Shown here: in pieces, positions 27,558-36,386 of the stretch | Position numbering within the stretch: position 1 is the stretch's first letter | How the letters are laid out: the number at the start of each line of letters is the position of its first letter | From: Gammaproteobacteria bacterium | GTDB taxonomy: Bacteria > Pseudomonadota > Gammaproteobacteria > Chromatiales > Chromatiaceae | Direction: 5' to 3' | Assembly: GCA_018812525.1 (NCBI GenBank) | Contig: JAHJDE010000045.1 | Coordinates: forward strand, 1-36,386 | Length of the DNA stretch: 36,386 nt | Translations under genes and position numbers: made by a program | Notes under the pieces: model-generated | Database searches by the model: none | Told to the model about the DNA's origin: nothing | The model's input: only the letters and a program-made list of their open reading frames with translations

Positions 27558-27869
27558 ATGAGTCAATTCGACAACGTCAGCGTTATCAAGAAGGCCAACA
27601 TCTATTTCGACGGCAAGTGCGTGAGCCACAGCATCCTCTTCCCCGACGGCACCCGGAAATCGGTCGGGGTTATCTTTCCCGGCACCCTCAGCTTCAATAC
27701 CGGGGTGCCCGAAATCATGGAGATCAATGGCGGCGAGTGCAGGGTAAAGCTGGCAGGTGAAGAGGGCTGGAACAGCTACCGCGCAGGCCAGAGCTTCAGT
27801 GTGCCCGGCAACAGTGCCTTCGACATCGAAACCATCTCAACCCTGGATTACGTTTGTCATTTTGGTTGA
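27558..27869 (+). CDS. ppnP: Pyrimidine/purine nucleoside phosphorylase (PpnP, cupin fold)
   Basis: A cupin-fold enzyme that phosphorolyses a wide range of nucleosides to free base and ribose 1-phosphate. The 103 residues match the YaiE/DUF1255 family throughout: [66 protein letters not shown] and the C-terminal DYVCHFG. It follows dsbD by 23 bp, so it may be in the same transcript. Its stop is two bases before the long palindrome. Confidence 0.95.
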   Translation: MSQFDNVSVIKKANIYFDGKCVSHSILFPDGTRKSVGVIFPGTLSFNTGVPEIMEINGGECRVKLAGEEGWNSYRAGQSFSVPGNSAFDIETISTLDYVCHFG

Positions 27870-27870
27870 A

Positions 27871-27933
27871 TGAATTACGGTGACACTTTACTAAATGCAC
27901 TTAATTACTAAATTAAGTGCATTTAGTAAAGTG

Positions 27934-27946
<13 letters not shown>
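27871..27946. repeat. Perfect palindrome, 36-bp arms, 4-nt loop
   Basis: Positions 27871-27906 and 27911-27946 are exact reverse complements around ACTA. Each arm carries TTACGGTGACACTTTACT and an AT-rich inner end. It lies between the convergent ppnP and thioredoxin genes. It contributes the stop codon and last codons of the thioredoxin gene. It could serve as a bidirectional terminator, but lacks a T-run. The perfect identity suggests a recent or actively maintained element, for example a REP-like or transposon-derived unit. I see no target duplication. Confidence 0.93.
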
Positions 27947-29391
<1,445 letters not shown>

Positions 29392-29392
<1 letters not shown>

Positions 29393-30219
29393 TGACCAGC
29401 AAATACGCCGTCATCGGCAACCCCATCGAGCACAGTAAATCGCCCCTGATCCACGCAGCCTTTGCGGCGCAGACGGGTCAGGACATGACATACGGACGGA
29501 TACTGGGGACCGATTTCGAGCGCGATGTGCGTGCCTTTCTGGCCGATGGGGGGCGGGGGCTCAATGTCACTGTGCCCTTCAAGGAGGAAGCCTGGCGCCT
29601 GGCGGACGAACGCTCCCCCCTTGCCGAATCAGCGGGGGCGGTCAATACCCTGATGCTGCTCGACAATGGCAGGCTGCGCGGCGAGAACACCGACGGTTTG
29701 GGCCTGGTGCGCGACCTGACACAGAACCACGGAGAGCGGCTCGACGGCAAGAGACTCCTGCTGCTCGGGGCCGGCGGCGCATCGCGTGGTGTGGTCCGTC
29801 CTTTGCTGGAGCGACAACCGGCTCAACTGGTCATCGCCAACCGAACTGCTGCCAAGGCCCTTAACCTGGCGGAAGAATTGCGCGGACTCGGCCCCATTTC
29901 CGGCTGCGGGTTCGACCAGTTGAACGGGCTCGCCTTCGACCTCATCATCAACGGCACCTCCGCCGGATTGGTCGGGGAGATGCCCGAACTCCCCGCCGAC
30001 TGTCTCGTCCTTGGCGGGATCTGTTACGACATGATGTACAGCGACCGGCGGACCGCCTTCGTGCGCTGGGGCCTCGCCAATGGCGCCTCCATTTCACTGG
30101 ACGGGCTTGGCATGCTGGTGGAGCAGGCCGCCGAATCCTTTTATCTTTGGCGCGGTGTCCGTCCCGACACCGCCCCGGTCATACGGCTTCTAAGGCCCCA
30201 AGGGCCTGTAACGGAATAA
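29392..30219 (+). CDS. aroE: Shikimate dehydrogenase (NADP+)
   Basis: Reduces 3-dehydroshikimate to shikimate in aromatic amino acid synthesis. The 275 residues show the shikimate site [27 protein letters not shown] with the catalytic lysine, [13 protein letters not shown] with the catalytic Asp, nucleotide loop [13 protein letters not shown], the NADP phosphate site [17 protein letters not shown] and [14 protein letters not shown]. The ATG at 29392 overlaps the hemB TGA (ATGA-type coupling); an in-frame start further upstream would lie inside hemB. Confidence 0.96.
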
Positions 30220-30220
30220 C

Positions 30221-30682
30221 ATGAAAGAGATTGCTGTCATTGAAACACCCCTGGACCCCGAGGCCGAGCAACTCTCCTTCCGGCGGGGGAGGCCCTCTTC
30301 GGGCGCAGTGGTCGCCTTCGTCGGGCTGATGCGCGACATTAACGAAGGGGCCAGTGTCAGCGCCATGTTCCTCGAACACTACCCCGGAATGACTGAAAAG
30401 GCACTGAAGAAGATCGTCGCCGAGGCCAAGTCCCGCTGGGCCATCGATGCCGTCCGCGTCGTCCACCGGGTTGGCGAACTGCGCCCCGAGGACCCCATCG
30501 TGCTGGTGGCCGTGGCCAGCCGCCACCGGGGAGACGCCTTCCGCGCCTGCGAGTTTGTCATTGACTTTCTCAAGACCCGTGCCCCCTTCTGGAAAAGGGA
30601 ACAGACCGATGCCGGCGCACACTGGGTCGATGCCAGAGAGAGCGACGAGGCCGCCCAGGCACGTTGGCACAGCCCCTCGTGA
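30221..30682 (+). CDS. moaE: Molybdopterin synthase catalytic subunit MoaE
   Basis: The large subunit of molybdopterin synthase, which uses MoaD thiocarboxylate to add the dithiolene sulfurs to precursor Z. The 153 residues show GAVVAFVGLMRD, LEHYPGMTEKALKKIV, RVVHRVGELRPEDPIVLVAV, SRHRGDAFRACEFVIDFLK and the active-site KTRAPFWKREQTDAGAHWV. It starts two bases after the aroE stop. No moaD, moaA, moaB or moaC lies beside it, so its partner is encoded elsewhere. Confidence 0.95.
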   Translation: MKEIAVIETPLDPEAEQLSFRRGRPSSGAVVAFVGLMRDINEGASVSAMFLEHYPGMTEKALKKIVAEAKSRWAIDAVRVVHRVGELRPEDPIVLVAVASRHRGDAFRACEFVIDFLKTRAPFWKREQTDAGAHWVDARESDEAAQARWHSPS

Positions 30683-30704
30683 TTTGGGTTATGATCCCGC
30701 CACT

Positions 30705-30845
30705 GTAACTATTCAGGTCGACCGGCTTATTGGGTGATCTGAATTGTTACTCCACAGCTTTTGGGGTTTCCAAAGGGGAGAGGTCTTACTCTCCCCTTTG
30801 GTCGCCCCAAAAAATCGCAATTTTTGGGGTGATCTGAATAGTTAC
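30705..30845. mobile_element. MITE-like element, 141 bp, with GTAA termini and 8-bp target duplication
   Basis: GTAACTATTCAG (30705-30716) is inverted exactly at 30834-30845, and similarity extends to 16 of 19 bases. CCGCCACT flanks both ends (30697-30704 and 30846-30853), a likely 8-bp target duplication. A third end-like copy (30732-30750, 18 of 19 identical to the right end) lies inside. The centre folds into a large hairpin (30759-30766/30805-30812 enclosing a perfect 13-bp stem 30770-30782/30789-30801). No transposase is encoded. GTAA ends with 8-bp duplications are features of the IS66 family, so it may be an IS66-derived MITE; that link is inference. Confidence 0.82.
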
Positions 30846-30878
30846 CCGCCACTTTAATCATCAGCCGGGAGATGCCGC

Positions 30879-32087
30879 TTGGATACTACCTCTGAACTTC
30901 CCGCCCTGATTCTGAGAAAGGGCGAGGATCACCGCCTGCGCACCGGACATTGTTGGGTCTATAGCAACGAAATCGACACCGGTCTGACGCCGCTGGGCAA
31001 TTTTCAGCCCGGGGAGCAGGTGGCCATCCTGGACGGTCACAAAAAACTGATCGGTTTCGGTTACGTCAACGCGCATTCGCTGATCTGCGCCCGTCTAGTC
31101 AGCCGGGATCCCGAATATCCCCTGAACGCATCATTGGTCGTCCACCGGCTGAAAATCGCCTTGGGACTGCGCGAGCGGCTCTACCCGGCCCCCTACTACC
31201 GTGCCGTTTTCGGTGAGGCTGACGGCCTGCCCGGCCTTGTGATCGACCGCTACGGCGATCATCTTGTTGTTCAATTAACCACCGCCGGCATGGAGGCCAT
31301 GCGAGGGGCACTGATCGACGCCATCCAGAAGGTCATGAAGCCTAAAGGAATCCTGCTTCGCAACGACACCCCGATCAGGGAGCTGGAAGGGCTGGAGAAA
31401 GGCATCGAACTGGCCACCGGAGATATTCCGACTGAGGTAGAGCTGACCGAAGGGGAGTGTCGCTTCCGAGTATCCCTCCGCGAGGGGCAAAAGACCGGCT
31501 GGTTCTTCGACCAGGCCGCCAACCGCACCCGCCTGCTGCCCTATGTCAAGGATCGTCGTGTGCTTGACCTCTTCAGCTACCTGGGCGGCTGGGGCATCCG
31601 GTGCGCTGCGGCCGGCGCGGCGTCGGTGACCTGTGTCGACACCTCTGAGCCAGCACTGGCCGGCGTCACCGCCAATGCCGAGTTGAATGGCCTGTCCGGC
31701 CGGGTTGCTACTCTGCGCGGGGATGCCTTCGAGGTCTTGAAGTCCCTGCGCGAGGCGGGCGAGCGCTTTGATGTGGCCCTGGTCGATCCCCCCGCCTTCA
31801 TCAAAAGGCGCAAGGACCAGAAGGAGGGCGCGCTGGCCTATCGGCGGATCAACCAAGCAGCCATGCAACTGCTCACCAGGGACGGGCTGCTGGTAAGCTC
31901 TTCCTGTTCCCATCATATGTCGGGGGAGGGGTTGCTTGGTCTCATCAACCAGGGTGCCCGCCACATCGACCGCAGCCTGCAACTTCTCGAAACGGGTGGA
32001 CAGGGACCGGACCATCCGGTCCACCCGGCGATACCCGAGACGGCCTATCTCAAGACCTTCTTTCTGCGCGTCCTGCCGACATTCTGA
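30879..32087 (+). CDS. rlmI: 23S rRNA (cytosine1962-C5)-methyltransferase family protein
   Basis: An SAM-dependent RNA methyltransferase that makes m5C1962 in 23S rRNA in E. coli. The 402 residues begin with a PUA-type RNA-binding domain (LRKGEDHRLRTGHCWVYSNE, VNAHSLICARLVSR). The middle domain has YYRAVFGEADGLPGLVIDRY. The Rossmann methyltransferase domain has TGWFFDQAANRTRLL, VLDLFSYLGGWGI, DVALVDPPAFIKRRKD and the cysteine-containing SSSCSHHMS. The start is TTG at 30879, preceded by GGGAG; the nearby ATG at 30872 is in another frame. The MITE-like element ends 33 bp upstream and may have displaced the original promoter. Confidence 0.93.
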   Translation: MDTTSELPALILRKGEDHRLRTGHCWVYSNEIDTGLTPLGNFQPGEQVAILDGHKKLIGFGYVNAHSLICARLVSRDPEYPLNASLVVHRLKIALGLRERLYPAPYYRAVFGEADGLPGLVIDRYGDHLVVQLTTAGMEAMRGALIDAIQKVMKPKGILLRNDTPIRELEGLEKGIELATGDIPTEVELTEGECRFRVSLREGQKTGWFFDQAANRTRLLPYVKDRRVLDLFSYLGGWGIRCAAAGAASVTCVDTSEPALAGVTANAELNGLSGRVATLRGDAFEVLKSLREAGERFDVALVDPPAFIKRRKDQKEGALAYRRINQAAMQLLTRDGLLVSSSCSHHMSGEGLLGLINQGARHIDRSLQLLETGGQGPDHPVHPAIPETAYLKTFFLRVLPTF

Positions 32088-32101
32088 ACAGCGAACACCG
32101 C

Positions 32102-32944
32102 ATGCTGAGCTACCCGAGCCTAGACCCCATTGCCCTTGCCATCGGACCCTTCAAGATCCACTGGTACGGCGTCACCTACCTGATCGGCTTCGCCGCCGCC
32201 TGGTGGCTGGGTCGCCTCCGCGCCCGGCGGGTGGATGCCCCGGTGGCCAGGGAGCAGATGGAAGACCTCATCTTCTTCGGTGCCCTGGGCGTGGTGCTGG
32301 GGGGCAGGATCGGTTACAACCTTTTCTACAACCTCCCTGCCTTCATCGCCAACCCCCTGGTTCTGTTTGAGATCTGGAAGGGGGGGATGTCCTTTCACGG
32401 CGGTCTGCTCGGTGTCGTGCTTGCCCTCGGGCTCTTCTCCCGCCGCATCGGCTCCGGCTTTTTCCGGCTGGCCGATTTCGTCGTCCCTCTGGTCCCCATC
32501 GGCCTCTTCAGCGGACGCATAGGCAACTTCATCAACGCCGAACTCTGGGGCGGCCCTACCGAATCGCCCCTGGGCATGCGGGTCCCCTGCGATTACAGCC
32601 TTTCCACCGAGGAGCTCTGCGAGCAGGTCGGCAGCCCGGACGGTCTCTTTTCCGTACCTGTCCATGCCAGCCAGCTCTACGAGGCGGTGCTGGAGGGTAT
32701 GGTGCTGTTCCTGATCCTCTGGCTCTTTTCCGCCAGGCCGCGCCCGGTCAAGGCGGTATTCGCACTTTTCCTGATCTGTTACGGCCTCTTCCGTTTCAGC
32801 GTCGAGTTCGTGCGCATGCCGGACAGCCAGCTCGGATTCCTTGCCTTCGACTGGCTGACCATGGGCCAATTGCTGAGCCTTCCCATGATCCTGTTCGGTT
32901 TCCTGCTCATGTTTCTGGCCTATCGCAAGGGGAAAGGGGCGTGA
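32102..32944 (+). CDS. lgt: Phosphatidylglycerol-prolipoprotein diacylglyceryl transferase
   Basis: Transfers diacylglycerol from phosphatidylglycerol to the lipobox cysteine of prolipoproteins, the first step of lipoprotein maturation in the inner membrane. The 280 residues hold about seven membrane segments and the Lgt landmarks: [22 protein letters not shown], the essential HGG in [11 protein letters not shown], the signature [29 protein letters not shown] and [12 protein letters not shown]. It starts 14 bp after rlmI and its end overlaps thyA by four bases. Confidence 0.96.
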   Translation: MLSYPSLDPIALAIGPFKIHWYGVTYLIGFAAAWWLGRLRARRVDAPVAREQMEDLIFFGALGVVLGGRIGYNLFYNLPAFIANPLVLFEIWKGGMSFHGGLLGVVLALGLFSRRIGSGFFRLADFVVPLVPIGLFSGRIGNFINAELWGGPTESPLGMRVPCDYSLSTEELCEQVGSPDGLFSVPVHASQLYEAVLEGMVLFLILWLFSARPRPVKAVFALFLICYGLFRFSVEFVRMPDSQLGFLAFDWLTMGQLLSLPMILFGFLLMFLAYRKGKGA

Positions 32945-33774
32945 GGCAATACCTGGAACTGTTGCGTCAGGTGCGGGAGCAGGGGGTGAGAAAGGGCGAT
33001 CGCACCGGCACCGGCACCCTCAGTCTGTTTGGGTACCAGATGCGTTTCGACCTCTCCCAGGGCTTTCCTCTGGTTACCACCAAGAAGGTCCATCTGCGCT
33101 CCATCGTCCACGAATTGCTTTGGTTCCTGCGGGGTGAAACCCATATCCAGTATCTCCGGGACCACAGGGTCTCCATCTGGGATGAGTGGGCGACGGAGGA
33201 AGGCGACCTGGGGCCTGTCTACGGATATCAGTGGCGTTCCTGGCCGACGCCGGGCGGGGGGCATATCGATCAGATTGCCCAGGTAATAGAACAGATCCGC
33301 CGCTTTCCCGACTCCCGGCGCCACATTGTCAGTGCCTGGAACCCGGCCGATCTGCCGGACGAGTCCATCGGCCCACAGGCCAATGTCAGGCAGGGGCGGA
33401 TGGCGCTGGCGCCCTGCCACGCTATCTTCCAGTTCTATGTGGTGGAAGGGCGGCTCTCCTGCCAGCTTTACCAGCGGAGCGCTGATGTCTTTCTCGGCGT
33501 CCCGTTCAACATCGCCTCCTACGCCCTGCTGACCCTCATGGTCGCCCAGGTGACGGGGCTGCAACCCGGCGACTTCATCCACAGCCTCGGTGATGTCCAT
33601 CTCTACCTCAACCACCTGGATCAGGCGGATACCCAACTACGCAGAGAACCCCGCCCCCTGCCGCGCATGGTACTCAACCCCGCGGTCGATTCCATCTTCG
33701 GCTTCTGTTTCGAGGATTTCGAGTTGACTGGATATGACCCGCACCCCTCCATCCAGGCGCCGATTGCTATCTGA
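32941..33774 (+). CDS. thyA: Thymidylate synthase
   Basis: Methylates dUMP to dTMP with 5,10-methylenetetrahydrofolate, which becomes dihydrofolate. The 277 residues include [47 protein letters not shown], the nucleophile Cys159 in [30 protein letters not shown] and [15 protein letters not shown]. Compared with the 264-residue E. coli enzyme, about 13 residues are inserted before the catalytic cysteine (around [13 protein letters not shown]). The start is GTG, overlapping the lgt TGA. folA, which recycles the dihydrofolate, follows. Confidence 0.96.
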   Translation: MRQYLELLRQVREQGVRKGDRTGTGTLSLFGYQMRFDLSQGFPLVTTKKVHLRSIVHELLWFLRGETHIQYLRDHRVSIWDEWATEEGDLGPVYGYQWRSWPTPGGGHIDQIAQVIEQIRRFPDSRRHIVSAWNPADLPDESIGPQANVRQGRMALAPCHAIFQFYVVEGRLSCQLYQRSADVFLGVPFNIASYALLTLMVAQVTGLQPGDFIHSLGDVHLYLNHLDQADTQLRREPRPLPRMVLNPAVDSIFGFCFEDFELTGYDPHPSIQAPIAI

Positions 33775-33820
33775 GGGATTTGGTAGTGAAGCGTGGCGCC
33801 GATAGTCCTATGATGGCCCC

Positions 33821-34324
33821 ATGTCCAAGAAACCCCTGATCTCCCTTATCGCCGCCATGGCGGAAAACCGCGTCATCGGGCGCGACAACCGCCTACCCTG
33901 GCATCTGCCCGCCGATCTCCAGCACTTCAAGAAGCTCACCCTCGGCAAGCCCATCATCATGGGGCGCAAGACTTGGGAATCCCTGCCGGGCCTCTTGCCG
34001 GAGCGTAAACACATCGTCCTGAGCCGAAACCGTCGCTACCGGGCCGAAGGGGCTGCCCTGGCTCAGGATCTTGAAAATGCCGTCGAGGCAGCCGGCAAGG
34101 TAGCTGAAATCTGCGTCGTTGGCGGTGCCGCAATATATAAGCTTGCTCTGCCCCTGGCCGACCGGATCTATCTGACCCTCGTCCACGCTAGGGTTGATGG
34201 GGATGCCTTCTTCCCCGCACTGGACGAGGGCCAGTGGCGCCTCAGTCTCCGTGAGGATCATCCGGCAAATGGAAAGAACCCCTTTCCCTACAGCTTCTTG
34301 TATTACGAGCGGCTGCGTCCCTGA
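33821..34324 (+). CDS. folA: Dihydrofolate reductase
   Basis: Reduces dihydrofolate to tetrahydrofolate with NADPH and so complements thyA upstream. The 167 residues show the type I pattern: ISLIAAMAENRVIGRDNRLP, WHLPADLQHFKKLTLGKPII (the acidic substrate residue is in PADLQ), MGRKTWESLPG, HIVLSRN, VVGGAAIYKLALPLADRIYL and the closing PYSFLYYERL. It lies 46 bp after thyA. TATGAT near 33809 might be a separate -10, but there is no clear -35. Confidence 0.95.
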   Translation: MSKKPLISLIAAMAENRVIGRDNRLPWHLPADLQHFKKLTLGKPIIMGRKTWESLPGLLPERKHIVLSRNRRYRAEGAALAQDLENAVEAAGKVAEICVVGGAAIYKLALPLADRIYLTLVHARVDGDAFFPALDEGQWRLSLREDHPANGKNPFPYSFLYYERLRP

Positions 34325-34437
34325 TCCGTTCCGAGTCTTTCCCGCGCCACAAATTTGATGATCGGGTTCCCGATACCCGCCGAGCCAGTGATCGGTCGTC
34401 GCCAACATGTTGGGCTTTTTGTCTCAGCGGATGGCTT

Positions 34438-35271
34438 CTATTCTCCCGGTTTGGCTGCGCCGCGGCATTTGATTTGCCGGGGTTCCGGGTCGCCGTTATC
34501 GATGCGTACTGCTGTCAATTTGCCACCCCAGAGACAGCCCGAATCGATCGCCCAGGCATTTCGGGCATGTTGATAGCCCAGCGTGGACCAATGCCCGAAT
34601 ATGATGCGGTCATCGCGGCTACGCCGACCCGGTATAAGAAACCAGGGTAGATACCCTTTCGACTGGGTCCCCGGCGGTCCCTTCTCCTTCAGCGCCAGGC
34701 GTCCACTGGGGTCACAGTAGCGCAGCCGGGTGAGACAATTGGTGATGAAACGATAGCGATCCATCCCCTTGAGTGACTCTTGCCACTGGCAGGGCTCGTT
34801 CCCGTACATCAGCTTGAAGTAATCCTTTGCCCTCTCATCGGCCAGAACCGCTTCTACCTCCCTGGCGCAGGACTCCGCCTGCGGCAGGTCCCATTGCGGC
34901 GGCAGACCTGCATGAATCAGGGCGTAGCCGAGCTCCTCGTCGCGATGCAGAAGGGGACGGTGCTGGAGCCAATAGAGCAACTCCTCGCTATCCTCGGCCC
35001 GCAGAAACTCCATCAGCCCCTGATCCTTGAGCCGCTTGACGTTGCCGTTGGCACAGGCCAGCAGGTGAAGGTCGTGATTGCCCAATACGGTGATCGCCGC
35101 ATCGCCAAGCCTGCGCACGAAACGCACGGTTTCCAGCGATTTTGGACCCCGGTTGACCAGATCGCCGGCAAACCAGAGCCGATCCCTTTTTTCATCGAAG
35201 GCGATGAAATCCAATAGCTGCACCATTTCATCGTAGCAGCCCTGGATATCGCCTATGGCATAGATGGCCAT
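34438..35271 (-). CDS. apaH: Bis(5'-nucleosyl)-tetraphosphatase, symmetrical
   Basis: Splits Ap4A into two ADP and, as known in E. coli, also removes Np4 caps from RNA. The 277 residues carry the metallophosphoesterase motifs GDIQGCYDE, GDLVNRGP and GNHDLHLLA. They are followed by LIHAGLPPQWD and the C-terminal RRSRDDRIIFGHWSTLGYQ. It lies 18 bp after apaG on the same strand and is convergent with folA; the 113-bp gap between apaH and folA shows only a short ATCGGG/CCCGAT palindrome (34361-34374). Confidence 0.96.
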   Translation of the reverse strand: MAIYAIGDIQGCYDEMVQLLDFIAFDEKRDRLWFAGDLVNRGPKSLETVRFVRRLGDAAITVLGNHDLHLLACANGNVKRLKDQGLMEFLRAEDSEELLYWLQHRPLLHRDEELGYALIHAGLPPQWDLPQAESCAREVEAVLADERAKDYFKLMYGNEPCQWQESLKGMDRYRFITNCLTRLRYCDPSGRLALKEKGPPGTQSKGYLPWFLIPGRRSRDDRIIFGHWSTLGYQHARNAWAIDSGCLWGGKLTAVRIDNGDPEPRQIKCRGAAKPGE

Positions 35272-35289
35272 GGAAATGCCTGCATCGGG

Positions 35290-35700
35290 TCAGTGAATGA
35301 GGTTGGGAACCGCAAGGGTGAACGCGGCTACCCTGGCGTCAAAACGTGCGCCATCCTCTGCAACCATGCCGTAACTCCCTTCCATGCTGCCGACCGGGGT
35401 CTTAAGCACTGTCCCGCTCCTGTATTCGAACTCGCTACCAGGCTCAATAGACGGCTGCTCACCCACTACACCGCGGCCACGCACCTCCTCCACCCTGCCA
35501 TCAGAGTCGGTGATGATCCAGTGGCGATTGAGAAGCCTTGCCGAAAGTGAACCCCGGTTGCTGATTCTAATGGCGTAGCTGAAGACGTATCGCCCCTCCT
35601 CCGGCGAGGACTGCTCTTTCAGGTATTGGGTCCTGACGTTCACCTGGATACGGTAGCGGTCGTCTTGCGGTTTTTCTGCCATGGGGGTTTCACTTTTCAT
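35290..35700 (-). CDS. apaG: ApaG (Co2+/Mg2+ efflux-associated, FN3-like fold)
   Basis: A small beta-sandwich protein, usually co-transcribed with apaH; its biochemical role is unsettled. The 136 residues contain [71 protein letters not shown] and [12 protein letters not shown], the whole family. The second ATG (35682, 130 residues) is closer to the common length of 124-127 and may be the true start; neither start has a strong ribosome site. The group II intron remnant ends 42 bp upstream on the same strand, so the native promoter may be lost. Confidence 0.92.
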   Translation of the reverse strand: MKSETPMAEKPQDDRYRIQVNVRTQYLKEQSSPEEGRYVFSYAIRISNRGSLSARLLNRHWIITDSDGRVEEVRGRGVVGEQPSIEPGSEFEYRSGTVLKTPVGSMEGSYGMVAEDGARFDARVAAFTLAVPNLIH

Positions 35701-35742
35701 CTTTTTCGATTGGAGTCAACTTATCCCCAGTCCTCGCCGATG

Positions 35743-35783
35743 GTCGGGTAGGGACAAGGCATTGCTGCCCCATCCCCCCCGAA
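35743..35783 (-). ncRNA. Group II intron domain VI and 3' splice boundary (remnant)
   Basis: After domain V the minus strand forms a hairpin around GGGGCA-GCAA-TGCC and ends CTACCCGAC, a 3' end seen in many bacterial group II introns. The presumed intron/exon boundary is at 35743/35742. Confidence 0.75.
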
Positions 35784-35817
35784 GAACCGTGCGTGCGAGT
35801 TTACCCGCACACGGCTC
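35784..35817 (-). ncRNA. Group II intron domain V (remnant)
   Basis: A hairpin of exactly 34 nt, the canonical domain V length. It begins GAGCCGTG and ends CACGGTTC, with the catalytic AGC triad, the two-base CG bulge and an upper stem TGCG/CGCA. The terminal loop reads TAAA where GNRA is usual. Confidence 0.87.
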
Positions 35818-35826
35818 AGGCCTCTA

Positions 35827-36003
35827 CTAAGCCCCGTTTGACGGGGACCGGTTGTTCACTTTGTCACGGCTGTGTATTTGCCTGTGGCAGTTCGGGTGCA
35901 GCATGACCAGATTAGAGAACGTGTCCGCTCCGCCTAAAGCCTTGGGCAGGATGTGGTGGATGTTCCACCCCGTTTCCTTGTCCATCGGCTCGCCGCAGTG
36001 GGG
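35827..36003 (-). pseudogene. C-terminal HNH endonuclease fragment of a group II intron reverse transcriptase/maturase
   Basis: About 58 residues match the zinc-binding HNH domain at the end of group II intron proteins: HCGEPMDKETGWNIHH, ILPKALGGADTFSNLVM and LHPNCHRQIHSRDK. The first CxxC is broken: the first cysteine is replaced (DPHC) exactly where homology ends. The reverse transcriptase and maturase parts are missing; upstream sequence is instead a TOTE primase fragment in another frame. With domains V and VI downstream, this is the 3' remnant of a group II intron. It cannot encode a working intron protein. Confidence 0.88.
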
Positions 36004-36224
36004 GTCACGGGGAGGAGTTGGCGTTGATCGCACACCCCGCACTTCACTGTCGGTTTACGGCAAATACCTGGTCGCCACTCATTGGCGCAGGCCGGCGTAT
36101 AGCCCGATTTCCCATTTTTTGATTCCCAATGGATGGGGTAGACGTCGGTCCGGCTACGGAAACGCTCGCGAAACAGGGCGACCTTTTCGACCGTGGATGC
36201 AAAGGCCCCGTTGGTTCTGTGATT
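36003..36224 (-). pseudogene. Fragment of a TOTE conflict-system primase/helicase gene
   Basis: The frame starting after a TAA is open for 74 codons without an ATG. From 36191 down it reads VEKVALFRERFRSRTDVYPI, then HWESKNGKSGYTPACANEW, CRKPTVKCGVC and QLLPVT. This is the conserved N-terminal part of the archaeo-eukaryotic primase (AEP-TOTE) module found in large DEAD-helicase proteins of TOTE conflict systems, with its cysteine ligands (GYTPACANEW, GICRKPTVKCGVC). Homology stops at about 36003, where intron HNH sequence begins in a different frame. The helicase and nuclease parts are absent. It is a remnant of a defence or conflict gene. Confidence 0.78.
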
Positions 36225-36386
36225 TTAGGTGAAGACGGGGGCGCAGAGCTTACATTCCGCACCCATCCCTCGTGAAGATCTCGAATTAAATTCCCCAAAA
36301 AAGAAGATACTATCGGCTATCGATAAAACAATTCTCTGGAACTTTCAGTGCTTGCAAAAATTCCTTTTGGGTAGACGATAACGGGC
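36225..36386. other. Unassigned sequence at the window end
   Basis: AT-richer than the neighbouring genes. A minus-strand frame of about 24 codons (36313-36385, containing TQKEFLQALKVPENCF) runs in from beyond the window and stops at a TAG. I do not recognise it. No other feature is supported. Confidence 0.3.

Noticed and set aside
36044-36298. 84-residue minus-strand frame with a start codon
   Set aside because: It overlaps in another frame the TOTE primase fragment, which has the conserved residues; this frame is Pro/Ser-rich noise.
36350-36360. CTTGCAAAA at the window end, equal to the outer 9-mer of the five-hairpin array
   Set aside because: A 9-mer match in 36 kb can occur by chance and flanking bases do not match; no hairpin follows before the window ends.

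Overview
The window is bacterial chromosome, dense in housekeeping genes and moderately GC-rich. The organism is most likely a gammaproteobacterium. The pointers are the gene order waaF, zf-CHCC, ilvE, glnE; fxsA beside groES-groEL; a Rep helicase, a DUF2782 protein, the lgt-thyA-folA and apaG-apaH groups, and a gammaproteobacterial RpoD. A kinase/PP2C pair between yicC and rph, a CIRCE operator on groESL and a TRAP permease pair are compatible with a Chromatiales-like or sulfur-oxidiser-like lineage. That narrower placement is inference only.

Layout. 1-640: mobile-looking edge with a degenerate hairpin, tRNA-Arg(CCG) and a 40-nt partial copy of the same tRNA. 643-5752: periplasmic cytochrome c5, rep helicase, a DUF2782 protein and TRAP permeases DctQ/DctM without a binding protein. 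5792-5939: five back-to-back hairpins. 5938-9075 (minus): rdgB, rph, a PP2C phosphatase and a Ser/Thr kinase in one operon. 9155-12752 (plus): yicC, gmk, rpoD, tRNA-Ile2(CAU). 12753-13346: gene-free, containing a 147-bp MITE-like element with a 6-bp target duplication. 13347-17326 (minus): LPS core/heptose glycosyltransferase operon. 17374-21498 (minus): zf-CHCC protein, ilvE, glnE. 21630-24866: zinc-ribbon membrane protein, then groEL, groES and fxsA on minus. 24932-27869 (plus): cutA, dsbD, ppnP. 27871-27946: a perfect 36-bp-arm palindrome that supplies the stop codon of a thioredoxin gene. 28385-30682: hemB, aroE, moaE. 30705-30845: a second MITE-like element with an 8-bp target duplication. 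30879-34324: rlmI, lgt, thyA, folA. 34438-35700 (minus): apaG-apaH. 35743-36224: a chimeric scar in which the 3' end of a group II intron (HNH end of the intron protein plus domains V and VI) is joined to a fragment of a TOTE-type primase gene.

How the genes work together. Most of the window is core metabolism and information processing: nucleotide-pool sanitation and RNA processing (rdgB, rph, yicC, gmk), principal sigma factor, LPS heptose addition, branched-chain amino acid and nitrogen control (ilvE, glnE), chaperonin, periplasmic disulfide reduction (dsbD), haem and aromatic precursors (hemB, aroE), and thymidylate/folate synthesis (thyA, folA). The unusual content is in the small intergenic insertions: at least four distinct palindromic or MITE-like elements, three of them close after stop codons, plus degraded mobile or conflict-system DNA at both ends. 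I found no intact novel multi-gene system. The best candidates for undescribed elements are the five-hairpin array, the two MITEs with target duplications, and the TOTE/intron chimera.
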